Shown here one piece after another: positions 11,885 to 24,312 of a stretch of DNA of 64,000 nt; positions within the stretch are counted from its first letter, which is position 1; every line of letters starts with the position of its first letter. Origin of the DNA: Pagrus major (Eukaryota > Chordata > Actinopteri > Spariformes > Sparidae); assembly GCF_040436345.1 (NCBI RefSeq), contig NC_133238.1, positions 3,323,267 to 3,387,266 of the forward strand. Reading direction: 5' to 3'. Under the pieces are notes generated by a model. It did not search any database. It worked only from the letters and a program-made list of their open reading frames with translations, and had not been told where the DNA came from. The position numbers and the translations under genes were made by a program.

Positions 11885-12716
11885 GGTTTTAAATGTTACA
11901 GGGCCTCGTGGGCGTTCCCACTGTAAACCATAAGGTGGCAACACAGTTGTTCCAGGTACCCCTAAGTCCCGATACGAGCAGGTGTTCACTGTCGTCCAAT
12001 CAACCCTAGAGACTTGGGATTCCAAATGTGATAGAAGAGGAAGGAGTGAAATGGATTCCAGTTACATTATTTGTGCACACTTTGGATTCTGTCTCATTCT
12101 CACCACAAAAGTGAGGCTTCACCGAACTTGCTGCGTCTGGGTGTCTGTGCTCATCGTTGAAAGGCCAGCATACTGCGAGCGGTGGGGCGGTTGAACAGCC
12201 ATGAAACACCGTCCGGCCAGCTTTGCAACGTCGGATGATGGGCTGTGTCCGAGCGTTTCTGTGACTTTCTATTGCCTGAAATGCCGTTGGGGCGGTTCAC
12301 TTGGCTAACGTTGGCTGAAAAGCTGATCTTCAAGTGGGAGATGCGCCAACGGTCGGGTTAACGAGGGTGTTGAAGACGTTTCACGTCTCATCTGAAAGGA
12401 CTTTTCAGTTTTTACGGCCTGGTGGGGAGGCCCTGGTTGCCTTGGTTGAAAACTTAGATACACCAGGAGCTGGATGTCTGAAAACCGTCGCAGACATGTA
12501 CAAAGAAGTTGAATAGACTACGAATGAACCAACCAGGAATGTGTGCCTGCATGTATTGTCAACGCAGCGCCTTACTGGATGACCCTGCGATACCGTAAAA
12601 GTTGAGCATTGATATGTGACAGCACAGTCGCTATAATGTGTCACATGATGGCAGATGTAATGTACCGTCTGCCCGTACACTTTGGAATTTCCCCTGAAAG
12701 ACAAAAGCCTTTTAAG

Positions 12717-12799
12717 GTCAGGATGGCCGAGCGGTCTAAGGCGCTGCGTTCAGGTCGCAGTCTCCCCTGGAGGCGTGGGTTCGAATCCCACTTCTGACA
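12717..12799 (+). tRNA. tRNA-Leu-CAG: tRNA-Leu (CAG), copy 9
   Basis: No difference from copy 1 seen. Short unit. Confidence 0.97.
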
Positions 12800-13374
12800 T
12801 GCCGTGTTTTTCACTGGAACTGTTTCTTCTAACGTGATATCTGGAAAGAAAAGTCGGCAATATATGCGTGTTGGCAGTTCTGACATAACCCCTGTACAAG
12901 GCGCAACGTTATTCATTTCTGTTTGCGCACTTTGTTCCCTGAGCAAAGAATAGTCTCGTTTGTCTTTCTCAACTTGCCTTTTTATTGGAGCTTTGGTCCC
13001 GCCGCAATTAATAGCAGTCAATCACGGTCCCGACTTTTGAGTTTGTATGCGAAAGGCCAGTGGGTCAACAATCTCGAGCTGTGAGGTGTAAACTTGCCAG
13101 TTTGTTGTTGTCTCCAGTAGCCCTATTTGGTGCTGGATTAATTGTTTGTGGGATTTCCTTGAGAACAATGTCTAAAGTTGGCATTTCCCACAGCTGCTGT
13201 CGACTGTGACCAGTCAGCTAACTAATTCAAGTAAGTTGGCGCGTAAAGTTAGCATTTTTAACGTGTTATCTTCTGTGTCACTGGTATTGATGCATGCCTT
13301 CTTTGTAGTACATGAGAAAGACGCAATAACACGTTCCAAAAGCGTTCTACAGCGATCAGGGGGAGCTCTTCTGA

Positions 13375-13446
13375 GGTTCCATGGTGTAATGGTTAGCACT
13401 CTGGACTCTGAATCCAGCGATCCGAGTTCAAATCTCGGTGGGACCT
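13375..13446 (+). tRNA. tRNA-Gln-CTG: tRNA-Gln (CTG), copy 9
   Basis: No difference from Gln copy 1 seen. Short unit. Confidence 0.97.
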
Positions 13447-14261
13447 GGTTTTAAATGTTACAGGGCCTCGTGGGCGTTCCCACTGTAAACCATAAGGTGG
13501 CAACACAGTTGTTCCAGGTACCCCTAAGTCCCGATACGAGCAGGTGTTCACTGTCGTCCAATCAACCCTAGAGACTTGGGATTCCAAATGTGATAGAAGA
13601 GGAAGGAGTGAAATGGATTCCAGTTACATTATTTGTGCACACTTTGGATTCTGTCTCATTCTCACCGCAAAAGTGAGGCTTCACCGAACTTGCTGCGTCT
13701 GGGTGTCTGTGCTCATCGTTGAAAGGCCAGCATACTGCGAGCGGTGGGGCGGTTGAACAGCCATGAAACACCGTCCGGCCAGCTTTGCTGTGTCCGAGCG
13801 TTTCTGTGACTTTCTATTGCCTGAAATGCCGTTGGGACGGTTCACTTGGCTAACGTTGGCTGAAAAGCTGATCTTCAAGTGGGAGATGCGCCAACGGTCG
13901 GGTTAACGAGGGTGTTGAAGACGTTTCACGTCTCATCTGAAAGGACTTTTCAGTTTTTACGGCCTGGTGGGGAGGCCCTGGTTGCCTTGGTTGAAAACTT
14001 AGATACACCAGGAGCTGGATGTCTGAAAACCGTCGCAGACATGTACAAAGAAGTTGAATAGACTACGAATGAACCAACCAGGAATGTGTGCCTGCATGTA
14101 TTGTCAACGCAGCGCCTTACTGGATGACCCTGCGATACCGTAAAAGTTGAGCATTGATATGTGACAGCACAGTCGCTATAATGTGTCACATGATGGCAGA
14201 TGTAATGTACCGTCTGCCCGTACACTTTGGAATTTCCCCTGAAAGACAAAAGCCTTTTAAG

Positions 14262-14344
14262 GTCAGGATGGCCGAGCGGTCTAAGGCGCTGCGTTCAGGT
14301 TGCAGTCTCCCCTGGAGGCGTGGGTTCGAATCCCACTTCTGACA
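14262..14344 (+). tRNA. tRNA-Leu-CAG: tRNA-Leu (CAG), copy 10, anticodon-stem variant
   Basis: The only Leu copy with a visible body change: C to T at 14,301, the first base after the anticodon loop (canonical position 39). The 31-39 pair changes from G-C to G-U, which tRNAs tolerate well, so it is probably still functional. Long unit. Confidence 0.95.
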
Positions 14345-14919
14345 TGCCGTGTTTTTCACTGGAACTGTTTCTTCTAACGTGATATCTGGAAAGAAAAGTC
14401 GGCAATATATGCGTGTTGGCAGTTCTGACATAACCCCTGTACAAGGCGCAACGTTATTCATTTCTGTTTGCGCACTTTGTTCCCTGAGCAAAGAATAGTC
14501 TCGTTTGTCTTTCTCAACTTGCCTTTTTATTGGAGCTTTGGTCCCGCCGCAATTAATAGCAGTCAATCACGGTCCCGACTTTTGAGTTTGTATGCGAAAG
14601 GCCAGTGGGTCAACAATCTCGAGCTGTGAGGTGTAAACTTGCCAGTTTGTTGTTGTCTCCAGTAGCCCTATTTGGTGCTGGATTAATTGTTTGTGGGATT
14701 TCCTTGAGAACAATGTCTAAAGTTGGCATTTCCCACAGCTGCTGTCGACTGTGACCAGTCAGCTAACTAATTCAAGTAAGTTGGCGCGTAAAGTTAGCAT
14801 TTTTAACGTGTTATCTTCTGTGTCACTGGTATTGATGCATGCCTTCTTTGTAGTACATGAGAAAGACGCAATAACACGTTCCAAAAGCGTTCTACAGCGA
14901 TCAGGGGGAGCTCTTCTGA

Positions 14920-14991
14920 GGTTCCATGGTGTAATGGTTAGCACTCTGGACTCTGAATCCAGCGATCCGAGTTCAAATCTCGGTGGGACCT
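14920..14991 (+). tRNA. tRNA-Gln-CTG: tRNA-Gln (CTG), copy 10
   Basis: No difference from Gln copy 1 seen. Long unit. Confidence 0.97.
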
Positions 14992-15823
14992 GGTTTTAAA
15001 TGTTACAGGGCCTCGTGGGCGTTCCCACTGTAAACCATAAGGTGGCAACACAGTTGTTCCAGGTACCCCTAAGTCCCGATACGAGCAGGTGTTCACTGTC
15101 GTCCAATCAACCCTAGAGACTTGGGATTCCAAATGTGATAGAAGAGGAAGGAGTGAAATGGATTCCAGTTACATTATTTGTGCACACTTTGGATTCTGTC
15201 TCATTCTCACCACAAAAGTGAGGCTTCACCGAACTTGCTGCGTCTGGGTGTCTGTGCTCATCGTTGAAAGGCCAGCATACTGCGAGCGGTGGGGCGGTTG
15301 AACAGCCATGAAACACCGTCCGGCCAGCTTTGCAACGTCGGATGATGGGCTGTGTCCGAGCGTTTCTGTGACTTTCTATTGCCTGAAATGCCGTTGGGGC
15401 GGTTCACTTGGCTAACGTTGGCTGAAAAGCTGATCTTCAAGTGGGAGATGCGCCAACGGTCGGGTTAACGAGGGTGTTGAAGACGTTTCACGTCTCATCT
15501 GAAAGGACTTTTCAGTTTTTACGGCCTGGTGGGGAGGCCCTGGTTGCCTTGGTTGAAAACTTAGATACACCAGGAGCTGGATGTCTGAAAACCGTCGCAG
15601 ACATGTACAAAGAAGTTGAATAGACTACGAATGAACCAACCAGGAATGTGTGCCTGCATGTATTGTCAACGCAGCGCCTTACTGGATGACCCTGCGATAC
15701 CGTAAAAGTTGAGCATTGATATGTGACAGCACAGTCGCTATAATGTGTCACATGATGGCAGATGTAATGTACCGTCTGCCCGTACACTTTGGAATTTCCC
15801 CTGAAAGACAAAAGCCTTTTAAG

Positions 15824-15906
15824 GTCAGGATGGCCGAGCGGTCTAAGGCGCTGCGTTCAGGTCGCAGTCTCCCCTGGAGGCGTGGGTTCGAATCCCACTT
15901 CTGACA
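15824..15906 (+). tRNA. tRNA-Leu-CAG: tRNA-Leu (CAG), copy 11
   Basis: No difference from copy 1 seen. Short unit. Confidence 0.97.
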
Positions 15907-16481
15907 TGCCGTGTTTTTCACTGGAACTGTTTCTTCTAACGTGATATCTGGAAAGAAAAGTCGGCAATATATGCGTGTTGGCAGTTCTGACATAACCCCT
16001 GTACAAGGCGCAACGTTATTCATTTCTGTTTGCGCACTTTGTTCCCTGAGCAAAGAATAGTCTCGTTTGTCTTTCTCAACTTGCCTTTTTATTGGAGCTT
16101 TGGTCCCGCCGCAATTAATAGCAGTCAATCACGGTCCCGACTTTTGAGTTTGTATGCGAAAGGCCAGTGGGTCAACAATCTCGAGCTGTGAGGTGTAAAC
16201 TTGCCAGTTTGTTGTTGTCTCCAGTAGCCCTATTTGGTGCTGGATTAATTGTTTGTGGGATTTCCTTGAGAACAATGTCTAAAGTTGGCATTTCCCACAG
16301 CTGCTGTCGACTGTGACCAGTCAGCTAACTAATTCAAGTAAGTTGGCGCGTAAAGTTAGCATTTTTAACGTGTTATCTTCTGTGTCACTGGTATTGATGC
16401 ATGCCTTCTTTGTAGTACATGAGAAAGACGCAATAACACGTTCCAAAAGCGTTCTACAGCGATCAGGGGGAGCTCTTCTGA

Positions 16482-16553
16482 GGTTCCATGGTGTAATGGT
16501 TAGCACTCTGGACTCTGAATCCAGCGATCCGAGTTCAAATCTCGGTGGGACCT
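16482..16553 (+). tRNA. tRNA-Gln-CTG: tRNA-Gln (CTG), copy 11
   Basis: No difference from Gln copy 1 seen. Short unit. Confidence 0.97.
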
Positions 16554-17368
16554 GGTTTTAAATGTTACAGGGCCTCGTGGGCGTTCCCACTGTAAACCAT
16601 AAGGTGGCAACACAGTTGTTCCAGGTACCCCTAAGTCCCGATACGAGCAGGTGTTCACTGTCGTCCAATCAACCCTAGAGACTTGGGATTCCAAATGTGA
16701 TAGAAGAGGAAGGAGTGAAATGGATTCCAGTTACATTATTTGTGCACACTTTGGATTCTGTCTCATTCTCACCGCAAAAGTGAGGCTTCACCGAACTTGC
16801 TGCGTCTGGGTGTCTGTGCTCATCGTTGAAAGGCCAGCATACTGCGAGCGGTGGGGCGGTTGAACAGCCATGAAACACCGTCCGGCCAGCTTTGCTGTGT
16901 CCGAGCGTTTCTGTGACTTTCTATTGCCTGAAATGCCGTTGGGACGGTTCACTTGGCTAACGTTGGCTGAAAAGCTGATCTTCAAGTGGGAGATGCGCCA
17001 ACGGTCGGGTTAACGAGGGTGTTGAAGACGTTTCACGTCTCATCTGAAAGGACTTTTCAGTTTTTACGGCCTGGTGGGGAGGCCCTGGTTGCCTTGGTTG
17101 AAAACTTAGATACACCAGGAGCTGGATGTCTGAAAACCGTCGCAGACATGTACAAAGAAGTTGAATAGACTACGAATGAACCAACCAGGAATGTGTGCCT
17201 GCATGTATTGTCAACGCAGCGCCTTACTGGATGACCCTGCGATACCGTAAAAGTTGAGCATTGATATGTGACAGCACAGTCGCTATAATGTGTCACATGA
17301 TGGCAGATGTAATGTACCGTCTGCCCGTACACTTTGGAATTTCCCCTGAAAGACAAAAGCCTTTTAAG

Positions 17369-17451
17369 GTCAGGATGGCCGAGCGGTCTAAGGCGCTGCG
17401 TTCAGGTCGCAGTCTCCCCTGGAGGCGTGGGTTCGAATCCCACTTCTGACA
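17369..17451 (+). tRNA. tRNA-Leu-CAG: tRNA-Leu (CAG), copy 12
   Basis: No difference from copy 1 seen. Long unit. Confidence 0.97.
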
Positions 17452-18026
17452 TGCCGTGTTTTTCACTGGAACTGTTTCTTCTAACGTGATATCTGGAAAG
17501 AAAAGTCGGCAATATATGCGTGTTGGCAGTTCTGACATAACCCCTGTACAAGGCGCAACGTTATTCATTTCTGTTTGCGCACTTTGTTCCCTGAGCAAAG
17601 AATAGTCTCGTTTGTCTTTCTCAACTTGCCTTTTTATTGGAGCTTTGGTCCCGCCGCAATTAATAGCAGTCAATCACGGTCCCGACTTTTGAGTTTGTAT
17701 GCGAAAGGCCAGTGGGTCAACAATCTCGAGCTGTGAGGTGTAAACTTGCCAGTTTGTTGTTGTCTCCAGTAGCCCTATTTGGTGCTGGATTAATTGTTTG
17801 TGGGATTTCCTTGAGAACAATGTCTAAAGTTGGCATTTCCCACAGCTGCTGTCGACTGTGACCAGTCAGCTAACTAATTCAAGTAAGTTGGCGCGTAAAG
17901 TTAGCATTTTTAACGTGTTATCTTCTGTGTCACTGGTATTGATGCATGCCTTCTTTGTAGTACATGAGAAAGACGCAATAACACGTTCCAAAAGCGTTCT
18001 ACAGCGATCAGGGGGAGCTCTTCTGA

Positions 18027-18098
18027 GGTTCCATGGTGTAATGGTTAGCACTCTGGACTCTGAATCCAGCGATCCGAGTTCAAATCTCGGTGGGACCT
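18027..18098 (+). tRNA. tRNA-Gln-CTG: tRNA-Gln (CTG), copy 12
   Basis: No difference from Gln copy 1 seen. Long unit. Confidence 0.97.
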
Positions 18099-18930
18099 GG
18101 TTTTAAATGTTACAGGGCCTCGTGGGCGTTCCCACTGTAAACCATAAGGTGGCAACACAGTTGTTCCAGGTACCCCTAAGTCCCGATACGAGCAGGTGTT
18201 CACTGTCGTCCAATCAACCCTAGAGACTTGGGATTCCAAATGTGATAGAAGAGGAAGGAGTGAAATGGATTCCAGTTACATTATTTGTGCACACTTTGGA
18301 TTCTGTCTCATTCTCACCACAAAAGTGAGGCTTCACCGAACTTGCTGCGTCTGGGTGTCTGTGCTCATCGTTGAAAGGCCAGCATACTGCGAGCGGTGGG
18401 GCGGTTGAACAGCCATGAAACACCGTCCGGCCAGCTTTGCAACGTCGGATGATGGGCTGTGTCCGAGCGTTTCTGTGACTTTCTATTGCCTGAAATGCCG
18501 TTGGGGCGGTTCACTTGGCTAACGTTGGCTGAAAAGCTGATCTTCAAGTGGGAGATGCGCCAACGGTCGGGTTAACGAGGGTGTTGAAGACGTTTCACGT
18601 CTCATCTGAAAGGACTTTTCAGTTTTTACGGCCTGGTGGGGAGGCCCTGGTTGCCTTGGTTGAAAACTTAGATACACCAGGAGCTGGATGTCTGAAAACC
18701 GTCGCAGACATGTACAAAGAAGTTGAATAGACTACGAATGAACCAACCAGGAATGTGTGCCTGCATGTATTGTCAACGCAGCGCCTTACTGGATGACCCT
18801 GCGATACCGTAAAAGTTGAGCATTGATATGTGACAGCACAGTCGCTATAATGTGTCACATGATGGCAGATGTAATGTACCGTCTGCCCGTACACTTTGGA
18901 ATTTCCCCTGAAAGACAAAAGCCTTTTAAG

Positions 18931-19013
18931 GTCAGGATGGCCGAGCGGTCTAAGGCGCTGCGTTCAGGTCGCAGTCTCCCCTGGAGGCGTGGGTTCGAAT
19001 CCCACTTCTGACA
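18931..19013 (+). tRNA. tRNA-Leu-CAG: tRNA-Leu (CAG), copy 13
   Basis: No difference from copy 1 seen. Short unit. Confidence 0.97.
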
Positions 19014-19588
19014 TGCCGTGTTTTTCACTGGAACTGTTTCTTCTAACGTGATATCTGGAAAGAAAAGTCGGCAATATATGCGTGTTGGCAGTTCTGACAT
19101 AACCCCTGTACAAGGCGCAACGTTATTCATTTCTGTTTGCGCACTTTGTTCCCTGAGCAAAGAATAGTCTCGTTTGTCTTTCTCAACTTGCCTTTTTATT
19201 GGAGCTTTGGTCCCGCCGCAATTAATAGCAGTCAATCACGGTCCCGACTTTTGAGTTTGTATGCGAAAGGCCAGTGGGTCAACAATCTCGAGCTGTGAGG
19301 TGTAAACTTGCCAGTTTGTTGTTGTCTCCAGTAGCCCTATTTGGTGCTGGATTAATTGTTTGTGGGATTTCCTTGAGAACAATGTCTAAAGTTGGCATTT
19401 CCCACAGCTGCTGTCGACTGTGACCAGTCAGCTAACTAATTCAAGTAAGTTGGCGCGTAAAGTTAGCATTTTTAACGTGTTATCTTCTGTGTCACTGGTA
19501 TTGATGCATGCCTTCTTTGTAGTACATGAGAAAGACGCAATAACACGTTCCAAAAGCGTTCTACAGCGATCAGGGGGAGCTCTTCTGA

Positions 19589-19660
19589 GGTTCCATGGTG
19601 TAATGGTTAGCACTCTGGACTCTGAATCCAGCGATCCGAGTTCAAATCTCGGTGGGACCT
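19589..19660 (+). tRNA. tRNA-Gln-CTG: tRNA-Gln (CTG), copy 13
   Basis: No difference from Gln copy 1 seen. Short unit. Confidence 0.97.
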
Positions 19661-20475
19661 GGTTTTAAATGTTACAGGGCCTCGTGGGCGTTCCCACTGT
19701 AAACCATAAGGTGGCAACACAGTTGTTCCAGGTACCCCTAAGTCCCGATACGAGCAGGTGTTCACTGTCGTCCAATCAACCCTAGAGACTTGGGATTCCA
19801 AATGTGATAGAAGAGGAAGGAGTGAAATGGATTCCAGTTACATTATTTGTGCACACTTTGGATTCTGTCTCATTCTCACCGCAAAAGTGAGGCTTCACCG
19901 AACTTGCTGCGTCTGGGTGTCTGTGCTCATCGTTGAAAGGCCAGCATACTGCGAGCGGTGGGGCGGTTGAACAGCCATGAAACACCGTCCGGCCAGCTTT
20001 GCTGTGTCCGAGCGTTTCTGTGACTTTCTATTGCCTGAAATGCCGTTGGGACGGTTCACTTGGCTAACGTTGGCTGAAAAGCTGATCTTCAAGTGGGAGA
20101 TGCGCCAACGGTCGGGTTAACGAGGGTGTTGAAGACGTTTCACGTCTCATCTGAAAGGACTTTTCAGTTTTTACGGCCTGGTGGGGAGGCCCTGGTTGCC
20201 TTGGTTGAAAACTTAGATACACCAGGAGCTGGATGTCTGAAAACCGTCGCAGACATGTACAAAGAAGTTGAATAGACTACGAATGAACCAACCAGGAATG
20301 TGTGCCTGCATGTATTGTCAACGCAGCGCCTTACTGGATGACCCTGCGATACCGTAAAAGTTGAGCATTGATATGTGACAGCACAGTCGCTATAATGTGT
20401 CACATGATGGCAGATGTAATGTACCGTCTGCCCGTACACTTTGGAATTTCCCCTGAAAGACAAAAGCCTTTTAAG

Positions 20476-20558
20476 GTCAGGATGGCCGAGCGGTCTAAGG
20501 CGCTGCGTTCAGGTCGCAGTCTCCCCTGGAGGCGTGGGTTCGAATCCCACTTCTGACA
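20476..20558 (+). tRNA. tRNA-Leu-CAG: tRNA-Leu (CAG), copy 14
   Basis: No difference from copy 1 seen. A private C-to-T change lies in the spacer after it (about 20,685). Long unit. Confidence 0.97.
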
Positions 20559-21133
20559 TGCCGTGTTTTTCACTGGAACTGTTTCTTCTAACGTGATATC
20601 TGGAAAGAAAAGTCGGCAATATATGCGTGTTGGCAGTTCTGACATAACCCCTGTACAAGGCGCAACGTTATTCATTTCTGTTTGTGCACTTTGTTCCCTG
20701 AGCAAAGAATAGTCTCGTTTGTCTTTCTCAACTTGCCTTTTTATTGGAGCTTTGGTCCCGCCGCAATTAATAGCAGTCAATCACGGTCCCGACTTTTGAG
20801 TTTGTATGCGAAAGGCCAGTGGGTCAACAATCTCGAGCTGTGAGGTGTAAACTTGCCAGTTTGTTGTTGTCTCCAGTAGCCCTATTTGGTGCTGGATTAA
20901 TTGTTTGTGGGATTTCCTTGAGAACAATGTCTAAAGTTGGCATTTCCCACAGCTGCTGTCGACTGTGACCAGTCAGCTAACTAATTCAAGTAAGTTGGCG
21001 CGTAAAGTTAGCATTTTTAACGTGTTATCTTCTGTGTCACTGGTATTGATGCATGCCTTCTTTGTAGTACATGAGAAAGACGCAATAACACGTTCCAAAA
21101 GCGTTCTACAGCGATCAGGGGGAGCTCTTCTGA

Positions 21134-21205
21134 GGTTCCATGGTGTAATGGTTAGCACTCTGGACTCTGAATCCAGCGATCCGAGTTCAAATCTCGGTGG
21201 GACCT
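21134..21205 (+). tRNA. tRNA-Gln-CTG: tRNA-Gln (CTG), copy 14
   Basis: No difference from Gln copy 1 seen. Long unit. Confidence 0.97.
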
Positions 21206-22037
21206 GGTTTTAAATGTTACAGGGCCTCGTGGGCGTTCCCACTGTAAACCATAAGGTGGCAACACAGTTGTTCCAGGTACCCCTAAGTCCCGATACGAGC
21301 AGGTGTTCACTGTCGTCCAATCAACCCTAGAGACTTGGGATTCCAAATGTGATAGAAGAGGAAGGAGTGAAATGGATTCCAGTTACATTATTTGTGCACA
21401 CTTTGGATTCTGTCTCATTCTCACCACAAAAGTGAGGCTTCACCGAACTTGCTGCGTCTGGGTGTCTGTGCTCATCGTTGAAAGGCCAGCATACTGCGAG
21501 CGGTGGGGCGGTTGAACAGCCATGAAACACCGTCCGGCCAGCTTTGCAACGTCGGATGATGGGCTGTGTCCGAGCGTTTCTGTGACTTTCTATTGCCTGA
21601 AATGCCGTTGGGGCGGTTCACTTGGCTAACGTTGGCTGAAAAGCTGATCTTCAAGTGGGAGATGCGCCAACGGTCGGGTTAACGAGGGTGTTGAAGACGT
21701 TTCACGTCTCATCTGAAAGGACTTTTCAGTTTTTACGGCCTGGTGGGGAGGCCCTGGTTGCCTTGGTTGAAAACTTAGATACACCAGGAGCTGGATGTCT
21801 GAAAACCGTCGCAGACATGTACAAAGAAGTTGAATAGACTACGAATGAACCAACCAGGAATGTGTGCCTGCATGTATTGTCAACGCAGCGCCTTACTGGA
21901 TGACCCTGCGATACCGTAAAAGTTGAGCATTGATATGTGACAGCACAGTCGCTATAATGTGTCACATGATGGCAGATGTAATGTACCGTCTGCCCGTACA
22001 CTTTGGAATTTCCCCTGAAAGACAAAAGCCTTTTAAG

Positions 22038-22120
22038 GTCAGGATGGCCGAGCGGTCTAAGGCGCTGCGTTCAGGTCGCAGTCTCCCCTGGAGGCGTGGG
22101 TTCGAATCCCACTTCTGACA
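22038..22120 (+). tRNA. tRNA-Leu-CAG: tRNA-Leu (CAG), copy 15
   Basis: No difference from copy 1 seen. Heads a recombinant unit: long-class markers first, short-class markers after. Confidence 0.97.
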
Positions 22121-22695
22121 TGCCGTGTTTTTCACTGGAACTGTTTCTTCTAACGTGATATCTGGAAAGAAAAGTCGGCAATATATGCGTGTTGGCAGTT
22201 CTGACATAACCCCTGTACAAGGCGCAACGTTATTCATTTCTGTTTGCGCACTTTGTTCCCTGAGCAAAGAATAGTCTCGTTTGTCTTTCTCAACTTGCCT
22301 TTTTATTGGAGCTTTGGTCCCGCCGCAATTAATAGCAGTCAATCACGGTCCCGACTTTTGAGTTTGTATGCGAAAGGCCAGTGGGTCAACAATCTCAAGC
22401 TGTGAGGTGTAAACTTGCCAGTTTGTTGTTGTCTCCAGTAGCCCTATTTGGTGCTGGATTAATTGTTTGTGGGATTTCCTTGAGAACAATGTCTAAAGTT
22501 GGCATTTCCCACAGCTGCTGTCGACTGTGACCAGTCAGCTAACTAATTCAAGTAAGTTGGCGCGTAAAGTTAGCATTTTTAACGTGTTATCTTCTGTGTC
22601 ACTGGTATTGATGCATGCCTTCTTTGTAGTACATGAGAAAGACGCAATAACACGTTCCAAAAGCGTTCTACAGCGATCAGGGGGAGCTCTTCTGA

Positions 22696-22767
22696 GGTTC
22701 CATGGTGTAATGGTTAGCACTCTGGACTCTGAATCCAGCGATCCGAGTTCAAATCTCGGTGGGACCT
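22696..22767 (+). tRNA. tRNA-Gln-CTG: tRNA-Gln (CTG), copy 15
   Basis: No difference from Gln copy 1 seen. Lies in the long-like front part of the recombinant unit. Confidence 0.97.
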
Positions 22768-23582
22768 GGTTTTAAATGTTACAGGGCCTCGTGGGCGTTC
22801 CCACTGTAAACCATAAGGTGGCAACACAGTTGTTCCAGGTACCCCTAAGTCCCGATACGAGCAGGTGTTCACTGTCGTCCAATCAACCCTAGAGACTTGG
22901 GATTCCAAATGTGATAGAAGAGGAAGGAGTGAAATGGATTCCAGTTACATTATTTGTGCACACTTTGGATTCTGTCTCATTCTCACCACAAAAGTGAGGC
23001 TTCACCGAACTTGCTGCGTCTGGGTGTCTGTGCTCATCGTTGAAAGGCCAGCATACTGCGAGCGGTGGGGCAGTTGAACAGCCATGAAACACCGTCCGGC
23101 CAGCTTTGCTGTGTCCGAGCGTTTCTGTGACTTTCTATTGCCTGAAATGCCGTTGGGACGGTTCACTTGGCTAACGTTGGCTGAAAAGCTGATCTTCAAG
23201 TGGGAGATGCGCCAACGGTCGGGTTAACGAGGGTGTTGAAGACGTTTCACGTCTCATCTGAAAGGACTTTTCAGTTTTTACGGCCTGGTGGGGAGGCCCT
23301 GGTTGCCTTGGTTGAAAACTTAGATACACCAGGAGCTGGATGTCTGAAAACCGTCGCAGACATGTACAAAGAAGTTGAATAGACTACGAATGAACCAACC
23401 AGGAATGTGTGCCTGCATGTATTGTCAACGCAGCGCCTTACTGGATGACCCTGCGATACCGTAAAAGTTGAGCATTGATATGTGACAGCACAGTCGCTAT
23501 AATGTGTCACATGATGGCAGATGTAATGTACCGTCTGCCCGTACACTTTGGAATTTCCCCTGAAAGACAAAAGCCTTTTAAG

Positions 23583-23665
23583 GTCAGGATGGCCGAGCGG
23601 TCTAAGGCGCTGCGTTCAGGTCGCAGTCTCCCCTGGAGGCGTGGGTTCGAATCCCACTTCTGACA
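23583..23665 (+). tRNA. tRNA-Leu-CAG: tRNA-Leu (CAG), copy 16
   Basis: No difference from copy 1 seen. Heads a 1,544-bp unit; the missing base is near 25,007, just before the next Leu copy's 5' flank. Confidence 0.97.
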
Positions 23666-24240
23666 TGCCGTGTTTTTCACTGGAACTGTTTCTTCTAACG
23701 TGATATCTGGAAAGAAAAGTCGGCAATATATGCGTGTTGGCAGTTCTGACATAACCCCTGTACAAGGCGCAACGTTATTCATTTCTGTTTGCGCACTTTG
23801 TTCCCTGAGCAAAGAATAGTCTCGTTTGTCTTTCTCAACTTGCCTTTTTATTGGAGCTTTGGTCCCGCCGCAATTAATAGCAGTCAATCACGGTCCCGAC
23901 TTTTGAGTTTGTATGCGAAAGGCCAGTGGGTCAACAATCTCGAGCTGTGAGGTGTAAACTTGCCAGTTTGTTGTTGTCTCCAGTAGCCCTATTTGGTGCT
24001 GGATTAATTGTTTGTGGGATTTCCTTGAGAACAATGTCTAAAGTTGGCATTTCCCACAGCTGCTGTCGACTGTGACCAGTCAGCTAACTAATTCAAGTAA
24101 GTTGGCGCGTAAAGTTAGCATTTTTAACGTGTTATCTTCTGTGTCACTGGTATTGATGCATGCCTTCTTTGTAGTACATGAGAAAGACGCAATAACACGT
24201 TCCAAAAGCGTTCTACAGCGATCAGGGGGAGCTCTTCTGA

Positions 24241-24312
24241 GGTTCCATGGTGTAATGGTTAGCACTCTGGACTCTGAATCCAGCGATCCGAGTTCAAATC
24301 TCGGTGGGACCT
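24241..24312 (+). tRNA. tRNA-Gln-CTG: tRNA-Gln (CTG), copy 16
   Basis: No difference from Gln copy 1 seen. Confidence 0.97.
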
